Source: Candidatus Zixiibacteriota bacterium
Lineage (GTDB): Bacteria; Zixibacteria; MSB-5A5; DSPP01
Assembly: GCA_022614805.1 (NCBI GenBank)
Contig: JAKEHY010000038.1
Span: 1 to 64,000, forward strand
DNA length: 64,000 nt
Direction of reading: 5' to 3'
The translations under genes were made by a program, and so were the position numbers. Below, piece after piece: positions 50,660 to 58,797 of the stretch (positions are counted from its first letter, which is position 1; each line of letters starts with the position of its first letter). Under the pieces are notes generated by a model. It was not told the origin of the DNA and did not search any database. It saw only the letters and a list, made by a program, of their open reading frames with translations.

Positions 50660-51868
50660 ATGGGGGCCTTCCGCCAGCTTTTGTGGTGGGGCCAGCTGGC
50701 CGGGTGTTATTTATTTGCCTTTTTTTCCCCTTTTTCCATCGCCGGAGCCCAAATCGGCTTGGTGCTGGCCTTGGGATTCTGGCTTCTGGATTTTATTTTT
50801 GAATTCCCCCGCCCCTTTCCGGCCGGTTTTCTGGTTGGGTCGGTACTTTTTTACATAGCGGCCGCACTTTTGGCCGCTTTTTTCGGCGCAAACGCCAAAA
50901 ACTCCTTTTCCGCGCTGCTGGAACTGTGGCTTTTTCTCCCCCTTTTCTTCTTTTCCCGCCGCCTGCAAGATGGGGCTTTGCGCCGGCGGGTTTTTGACGT
51001 TTTGGTTTTTTCGGCCGGAATTATCGCGGTTTACGCCATCCTGCAGCATTTTACAGGTTGGAACCCGCACCGCTCGGAGCCGCTAAACCCGATTGGGAGC
51101 CGTTTTCGTGCGGTGGGGACTTTCTCCACGCCGTTGACCTTCGGGCTTTACTTCGCCCTCGCAACCACGGCCTGTTTTTGCCTCGGTTGGGGGGAACGCA
51201 GCCAAAGCCGGGGAAAATTCTACCTTTTTGTGTCGTTTCTTTCCTTTTTGGCCGTGCTTTATAACGTCGGCCGGGCCGCCCAGCTCTCCCTATTGGCCGG
51301 TTTTTTACTTGTTCTTTTCTTCTTGAAGGCCAAAGACCGCTGGCGGGTTTCGGCGTCCATTGTTGCGGTGACGCTGGCGGCCTATCTCGTCAGCCCGGTT
51401 ATTTTTACCCGGTTTCATCAGCTTGAACATTTTGAGTTTGACCCGGCGGCTCCCAACCGGCGGCTGGCCATCTGGGAAAGAAGTTATCGGATTTTTCAGG
51501 ACCATCCGGTCTTCGGCATCGGGTTCGGCAACTTTGAGTCGGAATACCAAAAGCAGCTGGGGAAATCCGGCGCAAAGGTGTTGGGGCATGCGCACAACGA
51601 TTTTTTGAACGTTTTGGTAGCCGCCGGGCTTTTTGGCCTGGCGGCCTTTCTTTTTTTCTGGAAAGTCCTCTTTTTCCGGCTTCGGGAAGGGCTCCAAAAA
51701 ATCCGGGCCGGGCCGGAGCGGAAATTTTTGATTATGGGCGTGACGAGCTTGGGGGAGTATCTGGTTTATGGCCAGTTTGAGGCCTCTTTTTTTGACCAGG
51801 AGGTCCAGATGCTCTTATTTTTCCTTTTGGCCGCCCCCCTTTCCGTGCTGGAAGAAAGAAAATTCTAA
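50660..51868 (+). CDS. O-antigen ligase-like (WaaL/Wzy family) membrane protein
   Basis: This 402-aa protein has about ten membrane segments and the large loop typical of the O-antigen ligase/polymerase family, with RRLAIWERSYRIFQDHPVFGIGFGNF (core HPVFGIGFGNF) followed by LGHAHNDFLNVLVAAGLFGL. These are the conserved Arg/His loop elements of WaaL-type enzymes. It would attach or polymerise a polyprenyl-linked polysaccharide at the periplasmic face. It starts directly after the gmhA stop. Whether it is a ligase or polymerase cannot be decided. Confidence 0.8.
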   Translation: MGAFRQLLWWGQLAGCYLFAFFSPFSIAGAQIGLVLALGFWLLDFIFEFPRPFPAGFLVGSVLFYIAAALLAAFFGANAKNSFSALLELWLFLPLFFFSRRLQDGALRRRVFDVLVFSAGIIAVYAILQHFTGWNPHRSEPLNPIGSRFRAVGTFSTPLTFGLYFALATTACFCLGWGERSQSRGKFYLFVSFLSFLAVLYNVGRAAQLSLLAGFLLVLFFLKAKDRWRVSASIVAVTLAAYLVSPVIFTRFHQLEHFEFDPAAPNRRLAIWERSYRIFQDHPVFGIGFGNFESEYQKQLGKSGAKVLGHAHNDFLNVLVAAGLFGLAAFLFFWKVLFFRLREGLQKIRAGPERKFLIMGVTSLGEYLVYGQFEASFFDQEVQMLLFFLLAAPLSVLEERKF

Positions 51869-51966
51869 AACTTCATCGGCTGGGCGCAAAAAATTTATTG
51901 CATTTGGCCCCGCTTACATATATTTTTCGCCGCATTGAGGAAAAATGAGTCGAAAGGGAGGCGCAA

Positions 51967-52518
51967 GTGGTAATCTTACCGAAAAAAATTTTTCTGACCA
52001 AAGGGGTGGGCAAGCACAAAGAGCAGCTTTCCTCCTTTGAGTTGGCGCTCCGCTCGGCCGGCATCGCCCGCTTCAATCTGGTTTCGGTTTCCTCCATTTT
52101 TCCTCCCAAGTGCAAAATCATCAGCAAGCAGGAGGGGTTGACCTATTTGTACGACGGGCAGGTCGTTTTTTGCGTGATGGCGCGGGCGGCCACCAATGAG
52201 CCGAACCGGCTGATTTCCTCGTCCGTCGGACTGGCCGTTCCGCAGGACCGGCGGCAGTTCGGCTACCTGTCCGAGCATCACGATTACGGAATGACCGAAA
52301 AGAAAGCCAGCGATTACGTCGAGGATTTGGCGGCGGAGATGCTGGCCACCACCTTGGGTCTGGAGTTTGACCCAAACAAAGGCTACGACGAAAAACGCGA
52401 AATCTGGAAAATCTCCGGCAAAATAGTGCGCACCCGCTCCATCACCCAGTCAGCCGAAGGGGACAAAAACGGGCTTTGGACCACTGTCGTGGCGGCCGGC
52501 ATTTTCATAACCGAATGA
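51967..52518 (+). CDS. Pyruvoyl-dependent arginine decarboxylase
   Basis: This 183-aa protein has the self-cleavage region [11 protein letters not shown]; cleavage between S42 and S43 would create the pyruvoyl group. It also has [10 protein letters not shown] and [19 protein letters not shown], typical of the archaeal/chlamydial PvlArgDC family. It converts arginine to agmatine without PLP. The GTG start follows AAAGGGAGG. The agmatinase gene follows, so the two form an arginine-to-putrescine route. Confidence 0.9.
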   Translation: MVILPKKIFLTKGVGKHKEQLSSFELALRSAGIARFNLVSVSSIFPPKCKIISKQEGLTYLYDGQVVFCVMARAATNEPNRLISSSVGLAVPQDRRQFGYLSEHHDYGMTEKKASDYVEDLAAEMLATTLGLEFDPNKGYDEKREIWKISGKIVRTRSITQSAEGDKNGLWTTVVAAGIFITE

Positions 52519-52602
52519 GGCAAGTCCATCCCCGACGCCTAACCAAAAAGCTTTTCTCCCATCCCATCATCTCGTTTGAGGTCGCCCTTTAGGAGAACGA
52601 CT

Positions 52603-53493
52603 TTGGCTGAAGGGCTCCATTTTCATCACAACAACTTCTTAGGCATTCCGCCGGAGAATTCGTCGCCGAAGTCCCCTTTCGTCATCTTTCCGGTCGGGTA
52701 CGATTCCACGACGTCTTACAAGGCCGGCACGCGGGAAGGCCCGGCGGCTATTCTTGCTGCCTCCCGCCAGGTGGAAACCTATGATGATGAACTCGGCTTT
52801 GAGCCGTATGAAGCCGGCATTTACACCCATCCTTCTTTGGAAATCACCACTAAAGGGCCGAAGGAGATGGTCGAGCAGGTTTATCGCGCCGTTTTGCCGA
52901 TGGCGCGCAAAAAGAAGAAAGTAATAATGCTGGGAGGAGAACATTCCCTCACCTTCGGCGTCGTCAAGGCCTACAGACAGGTTTATAAAAATCTTTCCGT
53001 TTTGCAAATCGACGCCCACGCCGATTTGCGCGATTCCTTTGAGGATTCCCCTTACAATCATGCCTGCGTAATGCGCCGAATTTCGGAAATCTGCCCCACG
53101 GTCGGGGTTGGCATTCGCAACTACTCGATAGATGAGGCGAAGTTCATCAAAACGAAGAAAGTTCCGGTTGTTTCCGCTTACAGTTTTATCTCCGGTGAAA
53201 CCTCGATAGACGAAATTTTAGACCGGTTGACGGACACCGTCTATTTGACCTTCGATTTGGACGGGTTTGACCCTTCCTTTATGCCCGCCGTCGGCACGCC
53301 GGAGCCGGGAGGATTGGGATGGTATGAAACTTTGAAGCTTTTGCGCTTTTTGGCCGAGCGCAAGCAGGTGGTCGGCCTTGACGTAATGGAGCTTTGCCCT
53401 CTCCCCGGCCAGATTTCCTCGGACTTCATCGCCGCCAAACTGATTTATAAGATTATTGGGTATTTGGTGGCGCAAATCCGGAAAACAAATTGA
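52603..53493 (+). CDS. speB: Agmatinase (ureohydrolase family)
   Basis: This 296-aa arginase-fold protein has the manganese ligands in GGEHSLT, DAHADLR and DLDGFDP. It would hydrolyse agmatine to putrescine and urea; arginase cannot be excluded by sequence alone, but the adjacent pyruvoyl arginine decarboxylase makes agmatine the likely substrate. The TTG at 52603 is chosen because AGGAGA lies 6 nt upstream; the earlier in-frame TTG at 52576 lacks a site. The stop codon overlaps the promoter of the next gene. Confidence 0.9.
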   Translation: MAEGLHFHHNNFLGIPPENSSPKSPFVIFPVGYDSTTSYKAGTREGPAAILAASRQVETYDDELGFEPYEAGIYTHPSLEITTKGPKEMVEQVYRAVLPMARKKKKVIMLGGEHSLTFGVVKAYRQVYKNLSVLQIDAHADLRDSFEDSPYNHACVMRRISEICPTVGVGIRNYSIDEAKFIKTKKVPVVSAYSFISGETSIDEILDRLTDTVYLTFDLDGFDPSFMPAVGTPEPGGLGWYETLKLLRFLAERKQVVGLDVMELCPLPGQISSDFIAAKLIYKIIGYLVAQIRKTN

Positions 53494-53518
53494 CACCACA
53501 AAACTATTAGTGGATATT
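53490..53518 (+). promoter_or_regulatory. Promoter for the HARE-HTH nuclease-like gene
   Basis: A perfect TTGACA (53490-53495), a 17-nt spacer and GATATT (53513-53518) lie about 40 bp before the start at 53558. The TGA of speB lies inside the -35 box, so the acquired gene has its own promoter joined directly to the operon end. Confidence 0.55.
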
Positions 53519-53557
53519 AAAATATGAAGCCAAATAACAAAGGATAGAGTTGATAAC

Positions 53558-54490
53558 ATGGAGCAGTTAACGTTCTTAGAACTTACAAAGAAAATTCTGA
53601 AAGAAGAAAGAAAACCTCTCACACATGAGGAAATCTGGGAACTGGCAAAAATTAAAGGATACGATAAATACGTTGGTTCCAAAGGAAAAACTCCTTGGAT
53701 AACCATAAGTGCCCAACTGTATGTTAATATTCGAGATAAAAAAGATAAAAGCCCATTTGTTAAAATAGGTTCAAGACCAAGAAGATTCTACCTTCGAGAA
53801 TTAATGAAAGAGGGAGATGAATCGAGAATAATCGAAGAACAACCTGTTGAGGTTCTTCCACCAAAAAAACTCGGATATTTAGAGAAAGACTTACACCCAT
53901 TCTTGGCATACTATGGCAATTACTTTTTAAATTCTTTTTTAAAAACCATTCAGCATACGAGGTCTGACCGGGGAGAATTTCGTGAATGGCTTCACCCCGA
54001 TATGGTTGGTTGTTATTTTTCCATGGATGAGTGGAAACCGGAAGTTTTCGAATTGAGTTCGACAACAGGCAACAACCCGATAAAAATTTACTCTTTTGAG
54101 ATAAAAAGGGAGCTAAACTTCTCAAATTTAAGGGAATCGTTTTTTCAAACGGTCTCAAATTCATCTTGGGCTAATGAGGGGTACTTGGCTGCTTCAGAAA
54201 TTTCAAACGATGAGGAATTTCAGAAAGAGCTGGAAAGATTGTCTTCATCATTTGGAATAGGTGTTATAAAAATAGATATAGAAGATCCTGATTCTACTAA
54301 AATATTGTTTCCAGCGAAACCTCGGGAGTATTTAGATTGGGACACGGTTAACAAACTTACAGTAAATGCAGATTTTAGAGAGTTTTTAATCAGAGTAAAA
54401 ACTGATCTGACGAGTAAAGAGGTAAGGAAAGAAAAATATGACAAGATTCTGTCACGAGAAGAATTACAGAGAATAATTTTGAAGAATTAG
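53558..54490 (+). CDS. HARE-HTH protein with PD-(D/E)XK-like C-terminus (COG2958/HrgA-like)
   Basis: This 310-aa protein has an N-terminal winged-helix HARE-HTH domain (3-80; TFLELTKKILKEERKPLTHEE) and a C-terminal part with HPDMVG (D148), SFEIKREL (E181, K183) and FFQTVSNSSWANEGYL (Q197), which reads like a PD-(D/E)XK nuclease core. Similar proteins include HrgA-type genes that replace restriction genes in Helicobacter. A restriction-like role against modified or foreign DNA is inference. It is AT-rich, has its own promoter and lies alone between housekeeping genes. Confidence 0.7.
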   Translation: MEQLTFLELTKKILKEERKPLTHEEIWELAKIKGYDKYVGSKGKTPWITISAQLYVNIRDKKDKSPFVKIGSRPRRFYLRELMKEGDESRIIEEQPVEVLPPKKLGYLEKDLHPFLAYYGNYFLNSFLKTIQHTRSDRGEFREWLHPDMVGCYFSMDEWKPEVFELSSTTGNNPIKIYSFEIKRELNFSNLRESFFQTVSNSSWANEGYLAASEISNDEEFQKELERLSSSFGIGVIKIDIEDPDSTKILFPAKPREYLDWDTVNKLTVNADFREFLIRVKTDLTSKEVRKEKYDKILSREELQRIILKN

Positions 54491-54496
54491 GTCATT

Positions 54497-55312
54497 TCAC
54501 CGCTTCACCGCAATAATCTCCAAAACCGCCGGTGTTATCATCAGCGTGCCGGGTTTGGCTTCGCGGGCGGCAAAATCCTCCGCAATGCCCCGGGCGCGGT
54601 CGGCCGTTAAATAGCCCAAATCGACCATCCGGCGGATGCCGACATCTATAAAGGTCTTCGGCCACTGCCACCAGTAGCTCGTTTTCGGGAAAATTTCAAT
54701 TATCGGATTGAGTGTTTTTAGCTCGAAACCCATCTCTTGGAGCCAACCGGGCAAGGAAAGCCCGATGTCCGGCTCGCCGCCGGTAGCGCGCCAGCTTTCC
54801 ATTACCAGCCGCACAAATTCCTCGTGCTCCGGCGAGCGAGGGGCGAACTGCCAGGCGCCGTAGTCGAAATACTCGTGGACAGCCAAAATTCCGCCCGGTT
54901 TCAGCACATTGCCGATTCGTTTGAGCAGTTCGCGTGGGCGTTTTACAAAGGCAAAAACCCAGCGGCACCAGGCACCATCGGCTTGGATGGCCGGTAATTC
55001 TGCTTCGTCCAAATCCAGTTCAAAAGTTGAAATGTTCTCCAGCCCGCGCTGTTTACGTACGGCTTCCAGCCGGTCGAGAAACCGCCGCGAGCGGTCAACA
55101 GCGAAAATCTTTCCGGAGGGGCCGACGATTTCGGCCAAATCAAGCGAAGCGTAGCCCGGGCCGCAGCCGACGTCCAAAATCTTCTGGCCGATGGTAAATC
55201 CAGCCCGCTTCCAGGCGTCCAGCACCTTTGGCCGCCAGACCCGGTGCTGCAGGCCCAGGCGTTCGATTTCCTCGTCGTGCGTGCCGAGGATGTAATCTTT
55301 TTCACGATTCAT
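54497..55312 (-). CDS. Class I SAM-dependent methyltransferase
   Basis: This 271-aa protein has SAM motif I KILDVGCGPGYASLDLA, an acidic end of strand 2 (IFAVDRS), and a post-I motif with GAWCRWVFAFVKRP. The LKPGGILAVHEYFDYG segment is typical of small-molecule methyltransferases. The substrate is unknown. It stands alone on the minus strand, converging on the HARE-HTH gene with a 6-bp gap, and its upstream region holds two hairpin repeats. Confidence 0.8.
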   Translation of the reverse strand: MNREKDYILGTHDEEIERLGLQHRVWRPKVLDAWKRAGFTIGQKILDVGCGPGYASLDLAEIVGPSGKIFAVDRSRRFLDRLEAVRKQRGLENISTFELDLDEAELPAIQADGAWCRWVFAFVKRPRELLKRIGNVLKPGGILAVHEYFDYGAWQFAPRSPEHEEFVRLVMESWRATGGEPDIGLSLPGWLQEMGFELKTLNPIIEIFPKTSYWWQWPKTFIDVGIRRMVDLGYLTADRARGIAEDFAAREAKPGTLMITPAVLEIIAVKR

Positions 55313-55327
55313 CGAAAACAGTCGTGG

Positions 55328-55365
55328 CGCAGGATAAAGTCCGCCAGAGGCGGGCGTATCCTGCG
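55328..55365. repeat. Nested hairpin repeat
   Basis: CGCAGGATA (55328-55336) pairs with TATCCTGCG (55357-55365) and encloses CCGCC/GGCGG (55341-55353). The inner part resembles the TCCGCC/GGCGGA hairpin at 3342, and the outer arm resembles the CGCAGGTT family. It lies just upstream of the methyltransferase start. Confidence 0.7.
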
Positions 55366-55396
55366 GGATTTATTATTACTGTGCATAATCCAGGAA

Positions 55397-55423
55397 CGCA
55401 GGTTGGATAAAACTCAACCTGCG
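55397..55423. repeat. CGCAGGTT hairpin repeat, copy 3
   Basis: CGCAGGTTG (55397-55405) pairs with CAACCTGCG (55415-55423) over GATAAAACT, the same loop as copy 1 at 20549. The G-C pair at the stem top replaces the A-T pair of copy 1. The 3' flank CCAC is also shared. Confidence 0.85.
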
Positions 55424-55439
55424 CCACAGTTCTTTCATT

Positions 55440-55892
55440 TCAGCCCTGACTTAGCTTTTTAAAGTATGCCTCGGCCCGCTTTTTCATTTCCTTGGGGGAT
55501 ACGTTTTCCTTGTGCGTGGCAATCCACCACTCGTTGCCAAAGAGGTCTTTCACCCCGGCGTTGCGGTCCCCCCAGAACATATCCTGCGGCTCCATTGTCG
55601 AAGCGGCGCCGGCGGCCAGCGCCCGTTTGTAGAAGGCGTCCGTATTCTTGACGTACAAATAGAGGTTGGTCGGCCGCGCCGGGTGTCCTCCCATAGCATC
55701 CCCCATCATCACAATGGAATCGCCGATTTTCACCTCGGCATGGCCGATAGTGCCGTCCGGCCGGGTCATCCGCTCCTTTTCTTTGGCGTCAAAGGCCTTT
55801 TTCAAAAACTCAATTAGCTTGGCCGTTCCTTCAACAGTCAGATACGGAGTGACCGTATGATATCCCTTTGGAATCGGATTGACTTTCTTCAT
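55440..55892 (-). CDS. VOC-superfamily (PhnB/glyoxalase-like) protein
   Basis: This 150-aa protein shows the PhnB-type pattern VTPYLTVEGTAKLIEFLKKAFDA, then RMTRPDGTIGHAEVKIGDSIVMMGDA (core GTIGHAEVKIGDS) and KDLFGNEWWIATHKE. VOC proteins bind a metal and act on small molecules; the visible metal-ligand candidates are H in TIGHAE and E/H near the C-terminus. The function is not defined. The AGGAGG site directly precedes the ATG. It lies 56 bp after the purB stop on the same strand. Confidence 0.85.
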   Translation of the reverse strand: MKKVNPIPKGYHTVTPYLTVEGTAKLIEFLKKAFDAKEKERMTRPDGTIGHAEVKIGDSIVMMGDAMGGHPARPTNLYLYVKNTDAFYKRALAAGAASTMEPQDMFWGDRNAGVKDLFGNEWWIATHKENVSPKEMKKRAEAYFKKLSQG

Positions 55893-55948
55893 TTTTTCCT
55901 CCTGTTTTCATGTTGCAGGATTTATTGTTTCTGTGGAGCCTGGGATGC

Positions 55949-57436
55949 CTACCTCCGCTTTCCCAGCGTCGCTTTTAACGCCTCAATTTCCGCCGAAAAA
56001 TCCTTTTTGGGGGCGGGTTTTTTCAGTTCGGCTTTCAGTTGGGTGAGCCGCTTGGCGACGGCGGCGGCAATTTCGACGGCCCGGGCGGGCGCGGCTCCGG
56101 TGTAGGTGCTCGGGTCATCCAAAATCTTTTTGGCCAGGTCCGAAATTTTATTCCAGTACTCCGGCAGCTCTTTTTTGACGATGGTGACCGGATTTTCACC
56201 TTTATTCCGAACACGGTTCGCCAATTCCTTTGCCTTCTCATACGGAGATGAATGCCCGGCCAGGGCCAGCGCAATATAAATCGGCTCCGCCACGATAAGG
56301 GGTTTGCTGGCTTCGAGGTTTTTTTTCAAATTCTCCCGGTTCGGCTCGAGGCGGGAAAGGGCCTTGTTCATCCGCAAGACCGCCTGCTCAAAGGCGACGA
56401 AAAGCTCTACGGCAAAACGGTTGGAGGCGGAGTTGGTCAAATCCCTCTGGTGTTCGGAAATCTGGTCGGAAAGCAAAGTCACCATCCGCGGGGCATACGC
56501 CTTCCAGAGTGATTTGACGTTCTCGAAATCCTTGGGGTTGATTTTGTGCGGCATTGTGGAGGAGCCGACTCTCTTTTCGGCGCCGCGTTCATAAACTTCG
56601 CCAATCTCGGAGCGGTATAGATGGCGTATATCGTCGGCCAGATTGGCCAAAACGGAGAAAGCTGAAAGAACAGCGTATCCCAAGTCGGCCAGCGGCTCCG
56701 GCTGCACGATTTGAGTCGATACCTGCCGCTCGTCCACCTCCAGTCCGAGCCGATTTAGAATCAATTTCTCAAAAAGAGGAGCTTTATCGCCAAAGGCCAA
56801 AGCCAGTGAATTGTAAGCTCCAACCGGCCCGGCGAACTTGCCGACCAGTTTGTTGTTCGCCTCGCAAATTTTCTCAATGCGCCCCAAAAGACGGCTGGCA
56901 TAATAGGCCAGATAAAATCCGAAGGTCACCGGCTCGGCAAATTGGCCGTGCGTACGCCCGATTTGGGCCGTCTTGGCCTCTTTTTTGGCCATTTGGATAA
57001 TCAACTCGGTCAGGGAAATGAGGTCCGGCAGAATCACCCCTTGCACCATCGCCTTGATGCGCACCGCTTGAGCGGTGTCGGTGATGTCCATCGAAGTGGC
57101 AAAAAGATGGACGTAGGGAGCCGCTTCCGGCGGCAGCGCTTTTTGAATCAGGTTTACCAGCGCCCGGACGTTATGCTCGGTCTTTTTTTCCTCTTCGTAA
57201 ACTTCCCGTGCCGTGATTTGAGCTTTGCCGGCTTTGGCGTACGCTCCCTTGGGAGCCAATCCGAGTTCTTCCAAAGCCCACAAAAGCTCCAATTCCACTT
57301 TCAACTGGGCCTGCACGTAAGCCTCTTCCGAAGCGTGGTTTTTCAGGCGTTCAAAAACGGCCGAATCGGAGGCGTAATAGCGGAAATCGAGCGGAGAGGC
57401 AAGGTCAAAAATGGAGATTTTGTCGTTTTCCCTCAT
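55949..57436 (-). CDS. purB: Adenylosuccinate lyase
   Basis: This 495-aa fumarase-superfamily protein has the signature GSSTMPHKINPKDFENVKSL and AQIGRTHGQFAEPVTFG. It catalyses two steps of purine synthesis, releasing fumarate from SAICAR and adenylosuccinate. At 495 aa it is somewhat longer than many family members, with extra length near the C-terminus (PARAVEIAAAVAKRL). The start at 57436 directly precedes the conserved domain; the longer frame to 57616 runs through a dispersed repeat and is rejected. Confidence 0.92.
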   Translation of the reverse strand: MRENDKISIFDLASPLDFRYYASDSAVFERLKNHASEEAYVQAQLKVELELLWALEELGLAPKGAYAKAGKAQITAREVYEEEKKTEHNVRALVNLIQKALPPEAAPYVHLFATSMDITDTAQAVRIKAMVQGVILPDLISLTELIIQMAKKEAKTAQIGRTHGQFAEPVTFGFYLAYYASRLLGRIEKICEANNKLVGKFAGPVGAYNSLALAFGDKAPLFEKLILNRLGLEVDERQVSTQIVQPEPLADLGYAVLSAFSVLANLADDIRHLYRSEIGEVYERGAEKRVGSSTMPHKINPKDFENVKSLWKAYAPRMVTLLSDQISEHQRDLTNSASNRFAVELFVAFEQAVLRMNKALSRLEPNRENLKKNLEASKPLIVAEPIYIALALAGHSSPYEKAKELANRVRNKGENPVTIVKKELPEYWNKISDLAKKILDDPSTYTGAAPARAVEIAAAVAKRLTQLKAELKKPAPKKDFSAEIEALKATLGKRR

Positions 57437-57498
57437 CTTTTTTGGAATATATGTATCTGTATCAGAAATCCAATGGGGGCTTGGTGGGGCCGCTAAAT

Positions 57499-57530
57499 TG
57501 TCATTCTGGGCGTAAGCGAAGAATCCGGGG
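57499..57530. repeat. Dispersed short repeat of the ATTCT...AGAAT type
   Basis: The core TCATTCTGGGCGTAAGCGAA followed by GAATCCGGGG resembles short repeats seen between genes in many metagenomic bacterial genomes. ATTC and GAAT form a short stem. It lies in the 127-bp gap between the nuclease gene and purB. Confidence 0.55.
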
Positions 57531-57563
57531 AGATAGGGGTGGGGCGGTTTTTGCTGAAGAGGT

Positions 57564-58787
57564 CTATTCCTCTTCCTCGATAGTAACGTCCTTGCGGCGG
57601 ATGACGCTAACCGCAAACTGCTTTTCCATCGGGGCCAAAGCCCGCAGTTTTTGCTTCAAATCTTCGGGAAGATTTCGGTCCTTTAAAATTCTGTCCAGCT
57701 TGAACCGGTTGACCTCGGCGGCCTTTTCCCAAAGACCCCGCTCTCTCAAAAGTTTTTCCAAGGCTTCGCGGGCCTCGGGATTCAGCTTCCGGTCCGGCAG
57801 CCGGGGCCATTCGGAATCCCGAATCTGGGCAATCTGTCCGGTGCCGAACAGGGCGGAAAGGCCGTTCTGGCGGGCGAATTCCAGGATGATTTCCCGCACC
57901 TGGTCGATGCGGGCTTCCAATTCGGCTTTGTCCGCTTTCAGCCGGGCCAGTTCGTCCACCATCTGTTTCCCCTGGTCGGCGTCGGCGATTTTTTCTTTTT
58001 CCTCCTCCAGCCAGAAAAGGTGCTTCCAGGCCGGGCAGATGTGCTTGTAGTCGCACCAGTTGCAAAAGTCGGATACTCTGGTTGGGAAATGGCCGGAGGC
58101 GCGGCCGGCTTCCACTTCATCAATGCGCTGCATCACCTTCTCTCTGGCTTCTTCCACCTGCCCCGGCGTGCGAACCGTTTCCAGCATTTCGTCAAAGCGC
58201 AAAAAATGCCAGATGGAACGGACTTTTTCGACCTGCGGCCAGAGCTGCCGCACCAAAAGGTTGTAAAGCGTCAACTGCTGGTCGGACTCCAAATCCGCCT
58301 GGGTGGGGAGGTTTTTGCCGGTCTTGAAGTCGTGAATTTCGTAGGTTTCGTCCGACATTTTGGCCAGCCGGTCTATGAGTCCGGTCATTTTGTATCGCCC
58401 GGCTTCGTCCAAGGAAACGGTGGCGCGGTAATCCAGTCCCAAGGTTCGGCTCTGGTTAAAGGGGTGGTGATGGTTGTAAAAATCCCGCAGGCACTTCAAC
58501 CCGATGCGTTTGTAATCGTCCGCATCATAGTCGCCGGACATACGCAGGCCGGAGTGCCATTCCTTCCGCCAGAAATCGTCAAAGTTTTTTTCCACCTCCG
58601 GCAGGGCCGGGATTTTTCCCATCTGAACATCCTGAAAAAGCCGCGCCAGGGTTTTATGGACGGTAGAGCCCAGGATGGTCTCGGCCGTCGCCACCTCCGG
58701 CACTTCCGGTTTGAGGATGTAACGGAACTCGTACTTCTTTGGGCAGATGCGGAACGTTTCAAGCTGGGTATGGGAATAGACCGGCAT
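57564..58787 (-). CDS. RecB/Cas4-type PD-(D/E)XK nuclease with Fe-S cluster cysteines
   Basis: This 407-aa protein has H44 (STVHKTL), D139 (GLIDRL), D153-x-K155 (HDFKTGK) and Q171/Y175 (QQLTLYNLL), the RecB-family nuclease motifs. Four cysteines (C15, C242, C245, C251) match the AddB/Cas4 4Fe-4S arrangement. The C-terminal 150 residues add a coiled coil and a non-catalytic region. No helicase or cas gene is nearby. The ATG at 58787 lies 10 bp after the acyl-CoA dehydrogenase stop; TTG at 58793 is an alternative. Confidence 0.85.
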   Translation of the reverse strand: MPVYSHTQLETFRICPKKYEFRYILKPEVPEVATAETILGSTVHKTLARLFQDVQMGKIPALPEVEKNFDDFWRKEWHSGLRMSGDYDADDYKRIGLKCLRDFYNHHHPFNQSRTLGLDYRATVSLDEAGRYKMTGLIDRLAKMSDETYEIHDFKTGKNLPTQADLESDQQLTLYNLLVRQLWPQVEKVRSIWHFLRFDEMLETVRTPGQVEEAREKVMQRIDEVEAGRASGHFPTRVSDFCNWCDYKHICPAWKHLFWLEEEKEKIADADQGKQMVDELARLKADKAELEARIDQVREIILEFARQNGLSALFGTGQIAQIRDSEWPRLPDRKLNPEAREALEKLLRERGLWEKAAEVNRFKLDRILKDRNLPEDLKQKLRALAPMEKQFAVSVIRRKDVTIEEEE

Positions 58788-58797
58788 TGCCAAAAAC

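Noticed and set aside
57437-57616. N-terminal extension of PurB
   Set aside because: The extension consists of repeat-derived sequence; the conserved domain starts at 57436.
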